DNA from: Proteles cristata cristata
Lineage: Eukaryota; Chordata; Mammalia; Carnivora; Hyaenidae
DNA: 64,000 nt
NCBI GenBank assembly: GCA_017311185.1
Contig: JAESUZ010002871.1
Coordinates: 744,001-808,000 of the forward strand
Reading direction: 5' to 3'
The translations under genes were made by a program, and so were the position numbers. Positions 1 through 11,530 of this stretch are shown here, piece by piece (position 1 is the first letter of the stretch; every line of letters begins with the position of its first letter). The notes beneath the pieces are model-generated. The model ran no database searches. It was given only the letters and a program-made list of their open reading frames with translations, and had not been told where the DNA came from.

Positions 1-99
1 AACATTTATCCCACTGAACACCTTTATGAAGTTGTATTTCTTCTGGTACTTCTCTATTGTGTCTGTTGTGGCTTACCTGGCACTCTTGTTCTCATTCTA

Positions 100-425
100 T
101 CTGAATACAGATATTCACCAAAGTTCTGAGCTTCTCTCTTCTAAGGATTCTACATGCGCTCCCTTAAGGTACTGCTTCCAAATCTTCAAATTTTATGCAT
201 CTCATTTGTTTTTCTATGGCTTGCGCCCTGATCTCCTTCCTGAGCTCAAATCCTCATTGCACAGTTGAATATACCATCTACAAGTTCAGCCTGCATGTCA
301 AACTCAATACTGTCCCTAAATCAAATTTGTCATTTCCCTCTCCCAAGCCTTCTCCCAACATTCCTACTTTTGACAACAGTATCCACCATTTTTTTCAGAA
401 TCCTGGCCGTCCATTATATATTCAG
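100..425 (+). repeat. L2 (CR1-type LINE) internal fragment
   Basis: A pyrimidine-rich stretch resembling the L2 interior 5' of its 3' end (the CAAACTCAA...TGTCC...CCCTCTCCCAAGCCTTCTCC portion). Diverged, with no intact frame. Edges are approximate. Confidence 0.55.
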
Positions 426-830
426 CAAATTTCCATCATGTACTTAATATGTGTGAGTCAACAGTTCCAGGCACTGGGGACAAAGGAGAGAACAAAATGA
501 ATGAGGCTCCCATCCTCATGGAGTCCACATTCTAGAGTTAGAAAACAGAAAACAAATAAGTAATCAAAAAAGAAAAATTCTGGTAGAGATTAGTGCTACA
601 AAGAAAGTCAAAGTGCTGTAAAGGAAATAAGATTGACTGCTGTGAGAGATGGGATTAGGCAGTGGGACAAGCACATCAGATAAGGTGGTCAAGGAAACTG
701 CTCTGAGGAGGTTGCATTTGAGCTGGGATGGGAATAAGGAAAATGTGAGCCATGTAGCTAGTGAGAAAGAGTTACTCTAACAGAGGATAGGCCAGTTTAA
801 GAGCTCTAAATATGCACACACCTCTCTGTT
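405..830 (-). repeat. L2 3' region, minus orientation
   Basis: Reads TTCAGCAAAT...CAGGCACTGGGGACAAAGGAG...CTCATGGAGTCCACATTCTAG, then GAAACTGCTCTGAGGAGGTTGCATTTGAGCTG. This is the usual reverse complement of the L2 3' end. An old, diverged mammalian copy. Confidence 0.75.
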
Positions 831-904
831 TCCTTTACTCTCACTTCACCTTTTCATTCTAATTTAAATTGCTGGTTAGGTCTTACAAAGTGACCTTAAT
901 TTTG

Positions 905-1812
905 ACCTCTCTTGCATCTATTTCCCTTTGGTTTAAGCTCTGATTTCTTCTTGCTCCTCCTCCACTTCCTGTTCCAGAGCTTTCCTCATATCACTACAGA
1001 ATTAATCTTCCTGAAGTCAGAGAAACTACAATATCATACTCTTGCTCCAAAGCCTCTAGTGAACCCTCATTATTCACTGAACTTATATAAACTTGGAATC
1101 CTAACATTTAAATTTGTTCAAGGTGTAACCTCAAAATATCTTTCAATTCTTTTCTTCAATACTGGTTTTTTTTTAATCTTTTTATGTTTATTATTGAGAC
1201 CCAGAGAAACAGAGCATGAATGGGGAGGGGCAGAGAAAGAGGGAGACACAGTATCTGAAGCAGGCTCCAGGCTCTGAGCTGTCAGCACAGAGCCTGATGC
1301 GGGGCTCGAACCCACAAACCATGAGATCATGACCCGAGCTGAAGTTGGATGCTTAACCGACTGAGCCACCCAGGCGCCCCTCTTCAATACTGTTAGGCAC
1401 AATCCTTTCCAAATTCATATGTGGAACACACCTTAAACATTTCTGCATCCCAAGTTGCCCATTGCGTCCCCTCTGCTTGGACTATCACCCCTCACACTCA
1501 GTGTGGACCAGTCACCGCCCTCCTGGTCCTCTAAGCCGTATCTCAAATCACTTTTTCCTTGAAGACTCTTCAGAGGTCTCTCCATTTTTAACCCACAAAG
1601 AACTTTATCCCTTTATTGCAGCATTTGCCATACTTTGTGCTTGAGTATGGTTATGTGCACCTCTATCGTCTCTCTCTGCATCCTACTTTATCACAGATGT
1701 TTTAAGACAGTGGCCACATGCCAATTTCCCTTATACTAGTGTAGTGCCTCATACAAGGATGGTATTGAATGTTTTTTGTTGAATAAATGAATGATTGAAT
1801 GAATGAATGACT
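905..1812 (+). repeat. L2 3' end, plus orientation, split by a SINE
   Basis: Resembles the L2 3' end on both sides of the SINE at 1165-1380. Upstream has CTTCCTGAAGTCAGAG...CCAAAGCCTCTAGTGAACCC. Downstream has CCTCTGCTTGGACTATC and GTCTCTCCATTTTTAACCC, and it ends GTTGAATAAATGAATGATTGAATGAATGAATGA, the typical L2 tail. The SINE inserted into an existing L2. Confidence 0.8.
1165..1380 (-). mobile_element. Felid tRNA-Lys-derived SINE (CAN-SINE)
   Basis: In minus orientation it begins GGGGCGCCTGGGTGGCTCAG and has the GGTTCGAGCCCCGCATC B-box region, TGTGCTGACAGCTCAGAGCC and a CT-rich stretch. The A-tail faces the low-coordinate side. The 12-base direct repeat TCTTCAATACTG flanks it at 1153-1164 and 1381-1392, which is a target-site duplication. 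The copy interrupts an L2. Confidence 0.97.
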
Positions 1813-2025
1813 TTGTCAAATCTGAGTTTGATTAGTACTTATTTCATGAGACCCTAGTGGTTTCCCTCTTTATCACTCCTCTTATTGGTTCTCAAGAGAC
1901 TTAGATGTGAAAAGTCAGAAAGCAGAAAAGAAATACAGAGCTCCTGTTTTGAAATGGCCTAGTTAGTTTCCATCTGGCCAAATGATTGAGAGTTTATATT
2001 GAGGAGAATTAAAAATATGTATTTT

Positions 2026-2251
2026 ATTTATTTATTTATCTTTATGCAAAAATTTTTTAATGTTTATTTATTTTTGAGAGACAGAGAGACAGACCATGAG
2101 CTGGAGAAGGGCAGAAAGAGAGAGAGAGAGAGATAGAATCCAAAGCAGGCTCCAGGCTCTGAGCTGTCAGCACAGAGCCCGATGCAGGGCTCGAGATCAT
2201 GACCTGAGCCAAAGTCGAACAGTTAACCAACTGAACCACCCAGGTGCCCCC
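2026..2251 (-). mobile_element. Felid CAN-SINE, minus orientation, small internal deletion
   Basis: Head GGGGCACCTGGGTGGTTCAG, body with GAGCTGTCAGCACAGAGCCCGATGC on the plus strand, and an (AG)n run at about 2118-2132. The bases between the B box and the ATGATC block are shortened compared with other copies here. A target-site duplication AAAATATGTATTTT lies at 2012-2025 and 2252-2265. It sits about 165 bases downstream (in transcription order) of the exon 3 donor. Confidence 0.95.
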
Positions 2252-2415
2252 AAAATATGTATTTTTAAAGGCTGCATCAACAGTATAGTGGGAGATAAAT
2301 AACTCTTATTGAAATACTAATTGATTGCTGGTTCAGGATACATAAAACTGATTAGCATTATTCAGTTCTTAAAAAATATATGATCGTAATCATAGAAGTG
2401 AGCCTCAATACTTAC

Positions 2416-2461
2416 CACATTACTGCATGTTCTATATCGAATATTTCTTCCCTCACAGCTC
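2416..2461 (-). CDS. ADAMTSL1: ADAMTSL1 exon 3 (46-base coding exon, first TSR)
   Basis: Read on the minus strand, 46 bases between a TAG acceptor (plus-strand CTA at 2462-2464) and a GTAAGT donor (plus-strand ACTTAC at 2410-2415). With the two bases left from exon 2 the first base completes Lys; then follow Ser-Cys-Glu-Gly-Arg-Asn-Ile-Arg-Tyr-Arg-Thr-Cys-Ser-Asn-Val, and the exon ends in phase 0. This matches the ADAMTSL1 sequence I know directly after the exon 2 segment and supplies two more TSR1 cysteines. The acceptor is preceded by a long T-rich tract (plus-strand A-rich 2471-2513). Skipping the exon would shift the frame (46 is not a multiple of three). Identity rests on peptide recognition plus splice phase, not on an alignment. 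Confidence 0.93.
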
Positions 2462-2464
2462 CTA

Positions 2465-2515
2465 GGTCACAAAAAAAAAAAAAAAAGAAAGAAAGAGAAA
2501 GAAAAAAGAAAAACT
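2465..2515 (-). promoter_or_regulatory. Extended polypyrimidine tract of the exon 3 acceptor
   Basis: On the minus strand a T/C-only run of about 43 bases (16 T next to the exon, then TTTC-type units) stands just before GTGACCTAG and exon 3. It serves as the acceptor's polypyrimidine tract and is also a simple repeat likely to vary in length. A plausible branch region (AGTAATGAG) lies just beyond it. Confidence 0.8.
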
Positions 2516-2699
2516 CATTACTACTGTGAAAGGCTCAAAATTGAAGCTGTTTTCTTATGAAAACAATTTTCTCTTAAGAGTAATGTAAGAGTCTTTCTTT
2601 TCTTCCGAGTAGCAATGTTCTTACAGAAATTGCTATCAATACTAAACAGAGCAGATCACAAGGAGTTGTACATATAAACTGATTTCTCCATGAGGGCTG

Positions 2700-3630
2700 A
2701 AACTAAGCATTCATTTTGCTTCAAAAATTTTTTCAAAATAAGTACTTATAGTTAGTGCTTATTAGCCAAATAAATATTAATACATAGTTTTCTGAAAATA
2801 AATCCATTATTTCTAGTATAAGACTGAAGAGATATTTCACTGAAAAAGCTTAGACCTGGGATATGGTAAAAATGAGACTTAATATTCAACAAGTCTTAAA
2901 ATTACACACCTAAGGACATTAAAACTCATAGTTCTTAAAGAATTATTTTTACTTCCAGAATACACGCTCATTGTAGAGTTGTGGAAAAGAAAGATTACAA
3001 AACAAAATCCCCTGTAGTTGTCTGATCTAAAGATAATCACTGTTATTTTGATTTACTGATTTTTTTCTCAGTGTAGAAGAAATTACATCACCTATACCAT
3101 TTTGTGGTTTGGGTGTTCTTTTCCACTTCAATTTTTGGAAGCATTTTCCCACACTACAAAATAACTTTAAAGATACAGTTTTGAGAGCTACATAATATTC
3201 TGTTAAATGAGATAGGCTAATTTGTATAATCATTCTTTCATGACTTGCCATTTAAGTAATTTCCAGTGAGGGGGTTGATAAATGATAGTGTGATAAACTA
3301 TGTCCATATAAGTGTTTTTATCCAAGTTTCTTACTGTGGCTATAGAATAGATAAATTTCCAGAAGGGGAATTACCAAACTAAAGAGAATGAACTTTTATA
3401 AGGCTTTTGATAAATATTGCTAAATTGCATTCCCTAAAAGTTGTGCCATTCCTAACTCCCATCAGCAATACGAGGGAGTTTCCATTTTACTGAATTTCTG
3501 TGAACAAAAACAATTTTTGATTAAATATTCAATGATGACACTTAAAACAAGAACAAGCAGTACTCTGCTCTCTGCAAAATAAGTCATACTTTTAACAAAA
3601 CAAGTAAAAAGACAATACAAAATGTAAGAG
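2700..3630. other. Intron DNA with no feature recognised
   Basis: AT-rich sequence in intron 2. The part at about 3000-3500 (phrases such as GATAATCACTG, CCACACTACAAAATAA and CATTCCTAACTCCCATCAGCAAT) has the look of an old LINE 3' region read in one orientation, but I cannot type it. No coding potential is seen. Confidence 0.4.
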
Positions 3631-3639
3631 AATTATTAT

Positions 3640-3890
3640 ACTAATAACTAACGGTTATGAAATTCCAGGTACATTTCTAAGTTCGGTATATGTATTAATT
3701 TATTTAATCTTTTCAAGAACTCTGGGAGGCAGGGTACAATTGTACTCTTTTTACAGATGAGAAAACTGAAGTTCAGGGATGTTGAGTAACTTCCCAAAAT
3801 CACACAAGTGTTAAATAATAGAGTTGAGATTTGAAACCAGAACATGCAGTTTCAGAGCTTACACTCCTAACCATGATGATTTATACCTCC
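3640..3890 (-). repeat. MIR element
   Basis: The plus strand reads the reverse complement of the MIR core: TATTTAATCTTTTCAAGAACTCTGGGAGGCAGGG, then CAGATGAGAAAACTGAAGTTCAGGGATGTTGAGTAACTT and ATTTGAAACCAGAACATGC. A diverged, ancient SINE. Confidence 0.8.
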
Positions 3891-3892
3891 TC

Positions 3893-4010
3893 ATTTACCT
3901 GTTTATTCAGCAAACATCCACTGATCTCCTATTATGTGCTGGGCAATGCATTTACCTCTGGGAATACAAAGAAGAATGATTACGACTTTGTCTTTCCTAT
4001 TAAAAAAACC
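3893..4010 (-). repeat. L2 3' end fragment
   Basis: TTTATTCAGCAAACATCCACTGATCTCCTATTATGTGCTGGGCAATGC and GGGAATACAAAGAAGAATGA resemble the reverse complement of the L2 3' end. Short and diverged. Confidence 0.55.
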
Positions 4011-4303
4011 AGTCATGTTGTTATAATTCAGTGTAGGAAAAGCTAGATAGTATTTGTGTTAGGCCTTGAGGATGTTAGCAAAAAGGAAATAGCAACTGAA
4101 AATACAATAGCACTAAGCCTGTCTTAAAAAGATAGAAAGGTCCCAGGACTGAAGACTGTGACCAGGTTGAGAATATTAACAACAGAATGTGGGAAAGGAA
4201 AGGAAGGGCTGGTTAGGCATTATAATCATAGAAAAGAAGAGAATCATGGAGATATATGGTTGTCTGCACCCAGCCCAGCAGTGTCCAGACCAAAAACCAA
4301 TGA

Positions 4304-4468
4304 GTTTCATGTCCTCCAGGACCCATTGGCAAGGATGTTGCTGTCATGGTACAGATGCCTCATGCTAACTTAGCTGATGTCAATGAATGTTCTGTTCATC
4401 CCAGGGATACCCCTCATTACGATGCCATGTTGACCAAGCAACTTGCCAAGAGTGATCTGGTTTCTTAG
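4304..4468 (+). pseudogene. Possible degraded gene relic, unrecognised
   Basis: A 55-codon open frame after an in-frame TGA at 4301-4303, ending in TAG at 4466-4468. It begins with residues such as GPIGKDVAVMVQMPHANLAD and ends KQLAKSDLVS. The composition is protein-like rather than low-complexity. The frame upstream (4158-4300) is also open but offset, as if by a frameshift. AATAAA lies at about 4553, but I see no poly-A tail or target duplication. I cannot name a parent gene, so this may be chance. Confidence 0.2.
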
Positions 4469-4829
4469 GACTGCCGAGAGGCACAATGTGCTTATCATGT
4501 TCACATAGGTATTTTGGTCCATGTGATAGTTCTACTTTTCACTGCAAGTTAATAAATAAACTAGCATTCTAGTTTGAAACATTAATCTCATGGGTCAAGT
4601 CATTGTGAGTCCACCTCCAAGAGCAGATCTGTTCTTGGTACGATTACTGAAAATTACCAGACTTCTGAGTCTAAAAAGATGAGAAGTAGGTTCCAGTTGA
4701 TGGTACATTTACCAGGTAATGAATTCTACAACCCAGAGGCCTTTGGTGGCATGCCATTTAGACAGTGGTCTTGGCTGAATGTGATAAGTTTTTCAGTTGT
4801 ATAATTCTGAGTACATATGTGACATCATG

Positions 4830-5040
4830 TAATGGTTCAGAGTACCCACTTTGAAACCAGAATCCTCTTTCTGGAATCTTGACTCTCTTCTGCAGTTTCA
4901 ATATTTCAGTTTTATCATCTGTAAAATGGGATAATATGACTTATTTCCCAGGATTGTCATGGAAATTAACTGACTTAATATTTGAGAAGCACTTCTAACA
5001 CTGCCTGACACACAGTAAGCATTTTGTAGACATCTGATAA
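4830..5040 (+). repeat. MIR element
   Basis: TGGTTCAGAGTACCCACTTTGAAACCAGAATC, TCAGTTTTATCATCTGTAAAATGGGATAATATGA and CACTGCCTGACACACAGTAAGC follow the MIR consensus from head to tail. Confidence 0.8.
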
Positions 5041-5059
5041 ACTAATTGTGTAACAGATA

Positions 5060-5300
5060 TAAAAACATAATAGATATTGAAAAAGGTTTAAGGATATATA
5101 GAGAGGAAACCACAGGAAAGGCAAAGAAGTATAAAAAGATATGGTTTTGCTTTGCTGGAGTTTGGGATTTATGTGGGAAATTACAGATGAGAGAAATACC
5201 TTCTAATTTTGAACTTGGCAATAGGCAAAGGGGAACCACTCAATGTTTTAAAAACGAGGAGATACAATGATGACTTCTTGCTTTAAAAAAGTGAACTCTG
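5060..5300 (-). repeat. L2 internal fragment
   Basis: The end part (CACTCAATGTTTTAAAAACGAGGAGATACAATGATGACTTCTTGCTTTAAAAAAGTGAACTCTGG) resembles the reversed L2 segment that usually reads GAGTGACATGATCTG...AAAGATCACTCTGG. Diverged. Confidence 0.5.
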
Positions 5301-6014
5301 GTATTAATCATTAAGACCTTAAAGCTCTATGTTTTCCACCTCTTTTTATTTTCTTTTCCTAACCTTATCCCCCTCAAGGAATAATAAAACAATGCTAAAT
5401 TAGGAGTTCGTGGGATGTAGGTCATAAACTTGCTCTTCTCCTTGCATAAGCCTGTTGCCCTCTCAGGGTCTTACCCTTCTCATCTGTCAAATGTATGTTG
5501 GACTGGTGGGATACAAACTGGTGATCACTAACTCAGATAATTTACAAAAGCTCTGTTCAAATGCAAAAAAGTTATTCTAGAGATATCATTTACCAAAAAC
5601 CAAACCAAAACAAAACAGAAAAAACAGAAAAATGCCTGCTTCAATAACTTAAATGAGCCTTTCCCCATATATTTTCAATTACAAACACACATTTTAAAAG
5701 CATCCTGGGAAGATAGATGTAAGCGCATAATATAAAAGATTGATTTAAATCCTTATTTAGCAAAAATAGAACGCAAAGAGAAACATTTGCTGCAATTTCC
5801 AAGGAGTATCCTATAATTGTCAAACACCTCATATTGATTTACATAATTTGTTTCCCTGAATTAAGCCTTGCCTCTACTATATAGTATTATTTATTTACTA
5901 AGAACTAATTTTATTTAATTGACTTAAATATGATACAAAACTGGTAATGCTGGATTTTGGAAAGGTCCTCATTATTGAAAGACATTATCAGATTGTGGGT
6001 AACAATTGTAATTC

Positions 6015-6240
6015 TAGCCTCTATGATACACTGAGCGCCTCCTATAGGTGTTCCATCCAGGGTTACATATTCTGTGTACATTATCAATAAACTTTCGAGA
6101 ACTCTGAAAGGTTTTATCATTCCCCTTTAATAGATGAGAAGATTGAGGCGGACAGAGATTAGGAGGCTTACTGAAATATCCACAGAAAAGAAAGAACCAG
6201 GGACTGGAACTCAGATTTGTCTAACTTCAAAGCATGTAAA
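6015..6240 (-). repeat. MIR element
   Basis: ACACTGAGCGCCTCCTATAGGTG, TTTTATCATTCCCCTTTAATAGATGAGAAGATTGAGG and GACTGGAACTCAGATTTGTCTAACTTCAAAGC match the reversed MIR core and head. Confidence 0.75.
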
Positions 6241-8580
6241 TCAAAAAAAAGGAACAAGATATACTTAAGATGTGTAAAATATTAAGACTAGATTAAATCT
6301 GAGAAATCAAGCTGAGTGTTGGTCTGGAGGTTAACCGCACCTTATTGTTACCATATCAATTTATCAACTGCTCTTCAGTTCTGGTAAATTCACTTCTAGT
6401 AAGTAAAGGATACCTGTACACACTATACATCGGAACATCGCCAAGAAAACCACACTCCTCTATAAAATGTCACATGAAAGAACTTCAATGCAGAGAAGCT
6501 TATACTTTTTAAAAATTCAAATTTATTATACCTGAATATAAATTTTATTTAAGTTAATGAAGTGAATATTCCATCGTAAGGATTTAATTTGTGCTAAGTG
6601 TTGATCTCTTCATCCCAGTCATTTATCTGGGCACAAAAGCATCATTTGAGCATCAAGCAGTAAAAAAATATTTTCTTCCTTCCTTAACAGTTCGTTAGTA
6701 GAAAACAGCCAAATGGTTTCTTTTACATTTAAACAAAATAAAATTCACCCTTGGGAATGAAAACAAACAGAAATTTCAATCCAAAATGGTTTCCAACGCA
6801 AGTTAGAGGCCACTGATAACAGATTTTAAGTAAATGCATCTTCTCACTGTGAACAATAGAATATTTTCAGGACTGTGTTTAGTGAGCTAAGGACGGTACC
6901 AATTAAGGACTCAGAACTGGTTCAAGTATGAAAGAACCAAATATAAATATTCAAACATATTCCAAACTGAATTTGTATGCAAAGTTCCTTACTTATTCAT
7001 TTAAGCACTTTACTCCTAGCTAGCCATTTATTAATTTTGACCTAATTCCTTCTCTCAAAAATGGTAATCACCTCAATCACAAGCTATTAATTGTGAATTA
7101 TTCAGATTTTAACGCACTTAAAATGAGATTAGTGTATGCTTAAGGCACACTTTAACACTCATTAACACATAACAAACCATCTGAACTCTTCCAATTCTTA
7201 AAATCCTGATATTATCTTCGTTTCAGTTACCATAATTTAACACCCACAGAAGAAACGAATTGCCACGGAAAATTAAAAGCTCTCCTTTCAGGCGTTAGCA
7301 ATTTGCTTGTCCCCCTCTTCCCCACCCTCCCACTTACATAATTTAAGCCCTTAATAGAGGGAGTCGTATTCAACTTGTCTCTCATTAAGAATTAAAAAAA
7401 TTGGGTAAAACACACCAATTTTTACCTCAAGGGTCTCCTCATTTTCCTCCCTAAGCAAACAGAGTCTTTTGGAGACATAGCCAGGTTCATCCTTGGGGTC
7501 AGTGAACAAGTTTTAGGAAAATGTGGGAACTGTGTATTTAAGACTCCAGAGTTCTTAAGGACAGCCACTCAGGAAACTTTGCCTTTGATTTTGAAAAAGT
7601 AAAGAGGGGTGCTCAGTAAGAACACATTACTGTATTTCTTGGAATATCTCTTGTCTTTCAAATATGGACTCATGGGCAAAGAATTGTAAAATATGAGCAT
7701 TCATCTGCTTATCTCTCTTTTTTTAGTTATCCAAAAGGAAACCATGACTCTTCACAAGAGAACAGGTATAACCCATATCAGCAATTCAAGCTGACAGAAA
7801 GACTCTGGACTCTGGATCCTTTAGATCTTGGATCCTAAAATGAACATAGATTAGACAAGACAAGCAGACTTATAGCTGAAAACAGAACTTCATGTGGTAT
7901 TAGTGCACGGTTTTCCTCTTCAGTTTGAGCAGGTCAGTATTCACTGGAGTTATCTTTTGGAAGGATGTCCCTAAGAAGCCAGTGAAAGCACTTCTACATT
8001 TCTGGGACTTTTCACAAAGACCTCAAGAGGAATAACAAATTCTGAGAACATTGAAGAGGACCAAGTGCAAACGCACTGTTGGGCTGCTTTTCATTTTCCA
8101 CAGACACATTATTGTAAGAGGTTCTTTCAGGAAACAACGCTTGATACCAATCAACTTAGCCATGTAAAAGTTACATGAACCTCAGGACCCTGCTGTCCTC
8201 AGATGCCCACTGTCCTCATCCATGGGTCAAACTGGATGCTAAAACCTATGATCTAGAACTGGAGTCTGTGCATCATGGGTGGTTGGTGGGGATCTTGCCT
8301 GGCATGGGGAAAAAATGGAGTTAGAGGACAGGCCACCATGGTGGGTTTCTTAAGTTCCACATTTCTTCTTTCTTTTAGATCTGTTACACTCTTTCACTTA
8401 AAAAAGTAATTCTATAATTCTCTGCACTTTATTCCATGTTTGTATAATTATTATTTAATTCTAATTTAGAATGTCTTTCATGAAAATAAAAATGAGCCTT
8501 GTTGATGTGGAAACTTTATTTCTGTGGTGCTTGGTCCCAGCAAGAGGAGTCAGTCCAGCACCTCCTTCAAAAAATATCTA
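6240..8580. other. Intron 2 DNA without recognised repeats or genes
   Basis: About 2.3 kb with no SINE, L1 or simple repeat that I can see. The AT-rich block 6520-7330 (including CTCATTAACACATAACA-type runs) lacks repeat hallmarks and is a reasonable place to look for conserved non-coding sequence. Conservation cannot be judged from one sequence. Confidence 0.4.
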
Positions 8581-8584
8581 CAGT

Positions 8585-8780
8585 GGCACCTGGGAAGCTC
8601 AGTTGGTTAAATGTCTGACTCTTGATTTTGGCTCAGGTCATGATCTCATGGTTTGTGAGTTGGAGCCTCCTCTTTGGGGTCTGCATTGACAGCATGGAGC
8701 TTGTTTGGGATTCTCTCTCTCCCTCTCTCTGCTCCTCGCCCATCTCTCTCTCTCAAAATAAATCAATAAACTTTAAAAAA
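8585..8780 (+). mobile_element. Felid CAN-SINE, diverged subfamily
   Basis: GGCACCTGGGAAGCTCAGTTGG head, CTCTTGATTTTGGCTCAGGTCATGATCTCATGG, GACAGCATGGAGCTTGTTTGGGATTCTCTC and an AAAATAAATCAATAAA tail. Flanks AAAATATCTACAG and AAAATACCTACAT look like a decayed target-site duplication. It shares the CTCTTGATTTTGGCTC block with the copy at 57319. Confidence 0.93.
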
Positions 8781-8789
8781 ATACCTACA

Positions 8790-9135
8790 TAAAAACAGAG
8801 TAGAATGGTAATTATCAGAGGCTTGGGGGTGGTAGAATTGGGGAGATGTCATCCAAGGGTACACACTTGGAATTAGTAAACAAGTCATGGAAATCTAATA
8901 CACAGTATAGCGATTATGATTTCATTTCTGTGTGGAATCTAAAAAGCTAAACAATTGAATAAACAAACAAAAAAGCAGAATCAGACCTATAAATACAGAG
9001 AATGAGCTGATGATTATCAAAGGGAAGGGGGTTAAAGGATGGGAAAATGGGGAGAAAACCAAGTCAACACATTGTATAGCTTTAAATTGTATAATGTTTC
9101 TATATCAATGATATCTCAATAAAAATGTATCTACA
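8790..9135 (+). mobile_element. Old L1 3' UTR fragment
   Basis: GTAATTATCAGAGGCTTGGGGGTGG, GTGTGGAATCTAAAAAGCTAAACAA and GCAGAATCAGACCTATAAATACAGAGAA...GATGATTATCAAAGGGAAGGGGG are familiar mammalian L1MA/L1M 3' UTR phrases. It ends near an AATAAAAATG signal. No ORF2 part remains. Confidence 0.75.
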
Positions 9136-9139
9136 GATA

Positions 9140-10840
9140 ACTATGTTTATATTGTATGTTCATTATATACTATACCTCTAAATAATTTAAGATGTTCTAG
9201 TATGCATACCTAGTGAGCGCTTTATTACATTAAGAGATTTGAAGTATTTTAAACAAACATTTACTGAGTATATGTTTTCTCTGGATAATGATTTTAAATC
9301 CCTCTGCCAGCCCCCAACAGTCATGAACTCCCAACCATGTATCTTCCTTATAAGATTTTCCACAACAAGTAATGTTTAAACTGGTGACAATTGCAAATGA
9401 GAAATCGATCTTAAACATTAAGAGTGTCTTTGACCTTCTTTGTGGCAAATTTCAACGTTTTCCCTCCAAAATTCTAAGAATAAGGCATCTGCAAAAAACA
9501 CAGCCACCCATGGAAACGTACTCTTGAAACAAGGAGGGGACAGGACTTTGGTGCTATAAGACTTTCAAATGCATACATAAAAAACACCTCTTCCTTTAAT
9601 CATTTAGTTGAAAAGTCCTCAAATCTCACACAGAATGGCCTATTCATTTTGCACCACCTCTTCTGCGTGTGATGCATCACGTGGCTCTGACAGATTAGTG
9701 CTAAGAGAGAGATTTAGCTTTTTTTTCCGGAGTCGATAGATATACAAGCCAAACTATTATGACAACTTGATAAATGTGGCTTTTGAAAACGCTTTCTGTC
9801 ATAATAATACAACAAACAACAAGGAGGCATGCTGCCAGGCATCATCCATCAGTAGGTGAGCTGGCTGGGAACAGACACAGCCCTGATGCCATACTAGTTC
9901 TTCTCAATCTGCCAGAGGCTCTAACGTGGCCAAAGGAGCCAAAAAACCAGTTGGCCTAAAAGCTTCATTTTCAAAACAGTTTTAAACAGAAGACGGGGTA
10001 GCAGAGGCCCAAAGTTTAAAACAGTGCCATAAATGGAGGCCTTGACTTAAAAGTGTTTCTTTGGCATAGGTAACATATTTTGGTGACCTTTGTCTTATAA
10101 TTCAATATTTCTGCTCTATCCTAATCTCTCATTATAGAACATTCTGGATGCTGTGCCAGCTTGGAGACCCTGGTTTATGTATACAGAGGGGGTGACTAAA
10201 ACTTCATGTAGAGAATGAATTCAATATGAATGGAAATGCTATAGGTTTGGGGGAAACATTCTGTGAAGACATGCCCTCAGGTTGTTTGATCTTCTTGCTA
10301 CCATAGAGAACTAAGGAAGTCATCTCTGTTACAGATTCTCCAGCAGCCACTAAGAGGCTACAGTGCTGTTAAATTAAAATGTAGACCCACATGAGGATAT
10401 TATAGACTGAATTTTGGAGTTTGTCTTGTGAGTTTCAAATTGGTTTATTTTCTATCATGAGTGCTTGGTATGTTCTAAATTACAACAAGAAAAATCACTG
10501 CCAATTTTTCCCCCCAAACAAGTATGATTTTACATATCTCTGCCTGTTCTTCAAAGACCAACATGTTACAACAAAGCATCAAGTTCTCACAAATATGGGC
10601 TGAGGTTATGAAAATGAGGAGTATGCTCATGTAATCAACAAAGAGAAAAGCAAGAACAATGACAATATAAACCATAGTGATCATGCCCAACTTCTAATGA
10701 AGCCAGAAACTGCTCCAAGCATATTGCTCAGAAAATCTAATGAGGAAAATGTACAATAAGCTGCCTCACAGTGAAAATGAGCCCCTGTGCAGGGTTTCTA
10801 GTTAACAAGCTTTTGTATAATGCTTTCAGATTTATAGTCA
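9140..10840. other. Intron 2 DNA without recognised repeats
   Basis: No SINE, L1 or L2 hallmark is visible. The part at about 9640-10100 is compositionally balanced, with a few CpGs, and looks like single-copy sequence. No splice-bounded frame stands out. Confidence 0.4.
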
Positions 10841-11184
10841 CTTCACACATTTATTGAGCATCCAATCTGAACCCGTACTATGCAATACTGGAAAGATAGA
10901 AAAGTGATGGCCTTTTTGATCCTTTCAAAGTTACAATTTAGTTTGAAAAAACTCTACATCAGGCCACATAAAACACACAACAGTATAATGCATAGTCAGC
11001 AACTAATGGGCATAGTCTGGATACTGAATACAAAAGGAATTGGATAAAGGGACAAGCTGGTGAGAGGAAAGTACTTAAGAAGGCAATATCTTAGGTAAGA
11101 CGGGCCATAAGTATCCCAAGAATGTGATGGGAGAAAGGGTTACTCAAGAAACAGTCCCACAGTGGCTTCGTGGCCCTGATATAC

Positions 11185-11420
11185 TATTCAGCAAATTCAC
11201 CCAGCATTGAACTGAGTACCTACTATGTGCAAGGCAGTAGAATATAAAGACAAGAAAGATAAAACCTGTGCTCATACCTGATAATATTATGGGAGACAGT
11301 GCCATACAAGAAACCATAACACATGCCAGTCTGTGTAAAGGTAACTCGAAGTGGTATGAACAAAAATGACTTATAAGTATAGCAAAATGAGGCTAAAGGC
11401 CATTGCTGAGTGTGTAATGA
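11185..11420 (-). repeat. L2 3' region fragment
   Basis: TATTCAGCAAATTCACCCAGCATTGAACTGAGTACCTACTATGTGCAAGGCAGTAGAATATAAAGACAAGAAAGATAAAACCTGTGCTCAT is the reversed L2 tail with its usual 'last to first' order. Approximate edges. Confidence 0.65.
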
Positions 11421-11530
11421 ATTTTGCTAGCTGGGTATGGGCATGGAGGGATACTGTAGGTAAGAGGCTCATTAGAAGAAGTGGCAGAGATGGTCAGAGT
11501 GGCTAAAATGAACAAATCAGGAGACTTTAG

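Larger units (their letters stand above)
1..2415 (-). other. ADAMTSL1: ADAMTSL1 intron 3 (5' part, runs out of the window)
   Basis: Intron DNA on the minus-strand gene, starting at the GTAAGT donor next to exon 3 (plus-strand ACTTAC at 2410-2415). Nearly all of it is repeat: L2 pieces in both orientations and two minus-strand felid SINEs, listed separately. Exon 4, expected to continue the first TSR after the Asn-Val of exon 3, was looked for by eye on the minus strand and not found, so it probably lies outside the window. Confidence 0.85.

Noticed and set aside
1..2400. ADAMTSL1 exon 4.
   Set aside because: I looked for minus-strand sequence encoding the next TSR1 and spacer residues and did not find it; the stretch is L2 and SINE.
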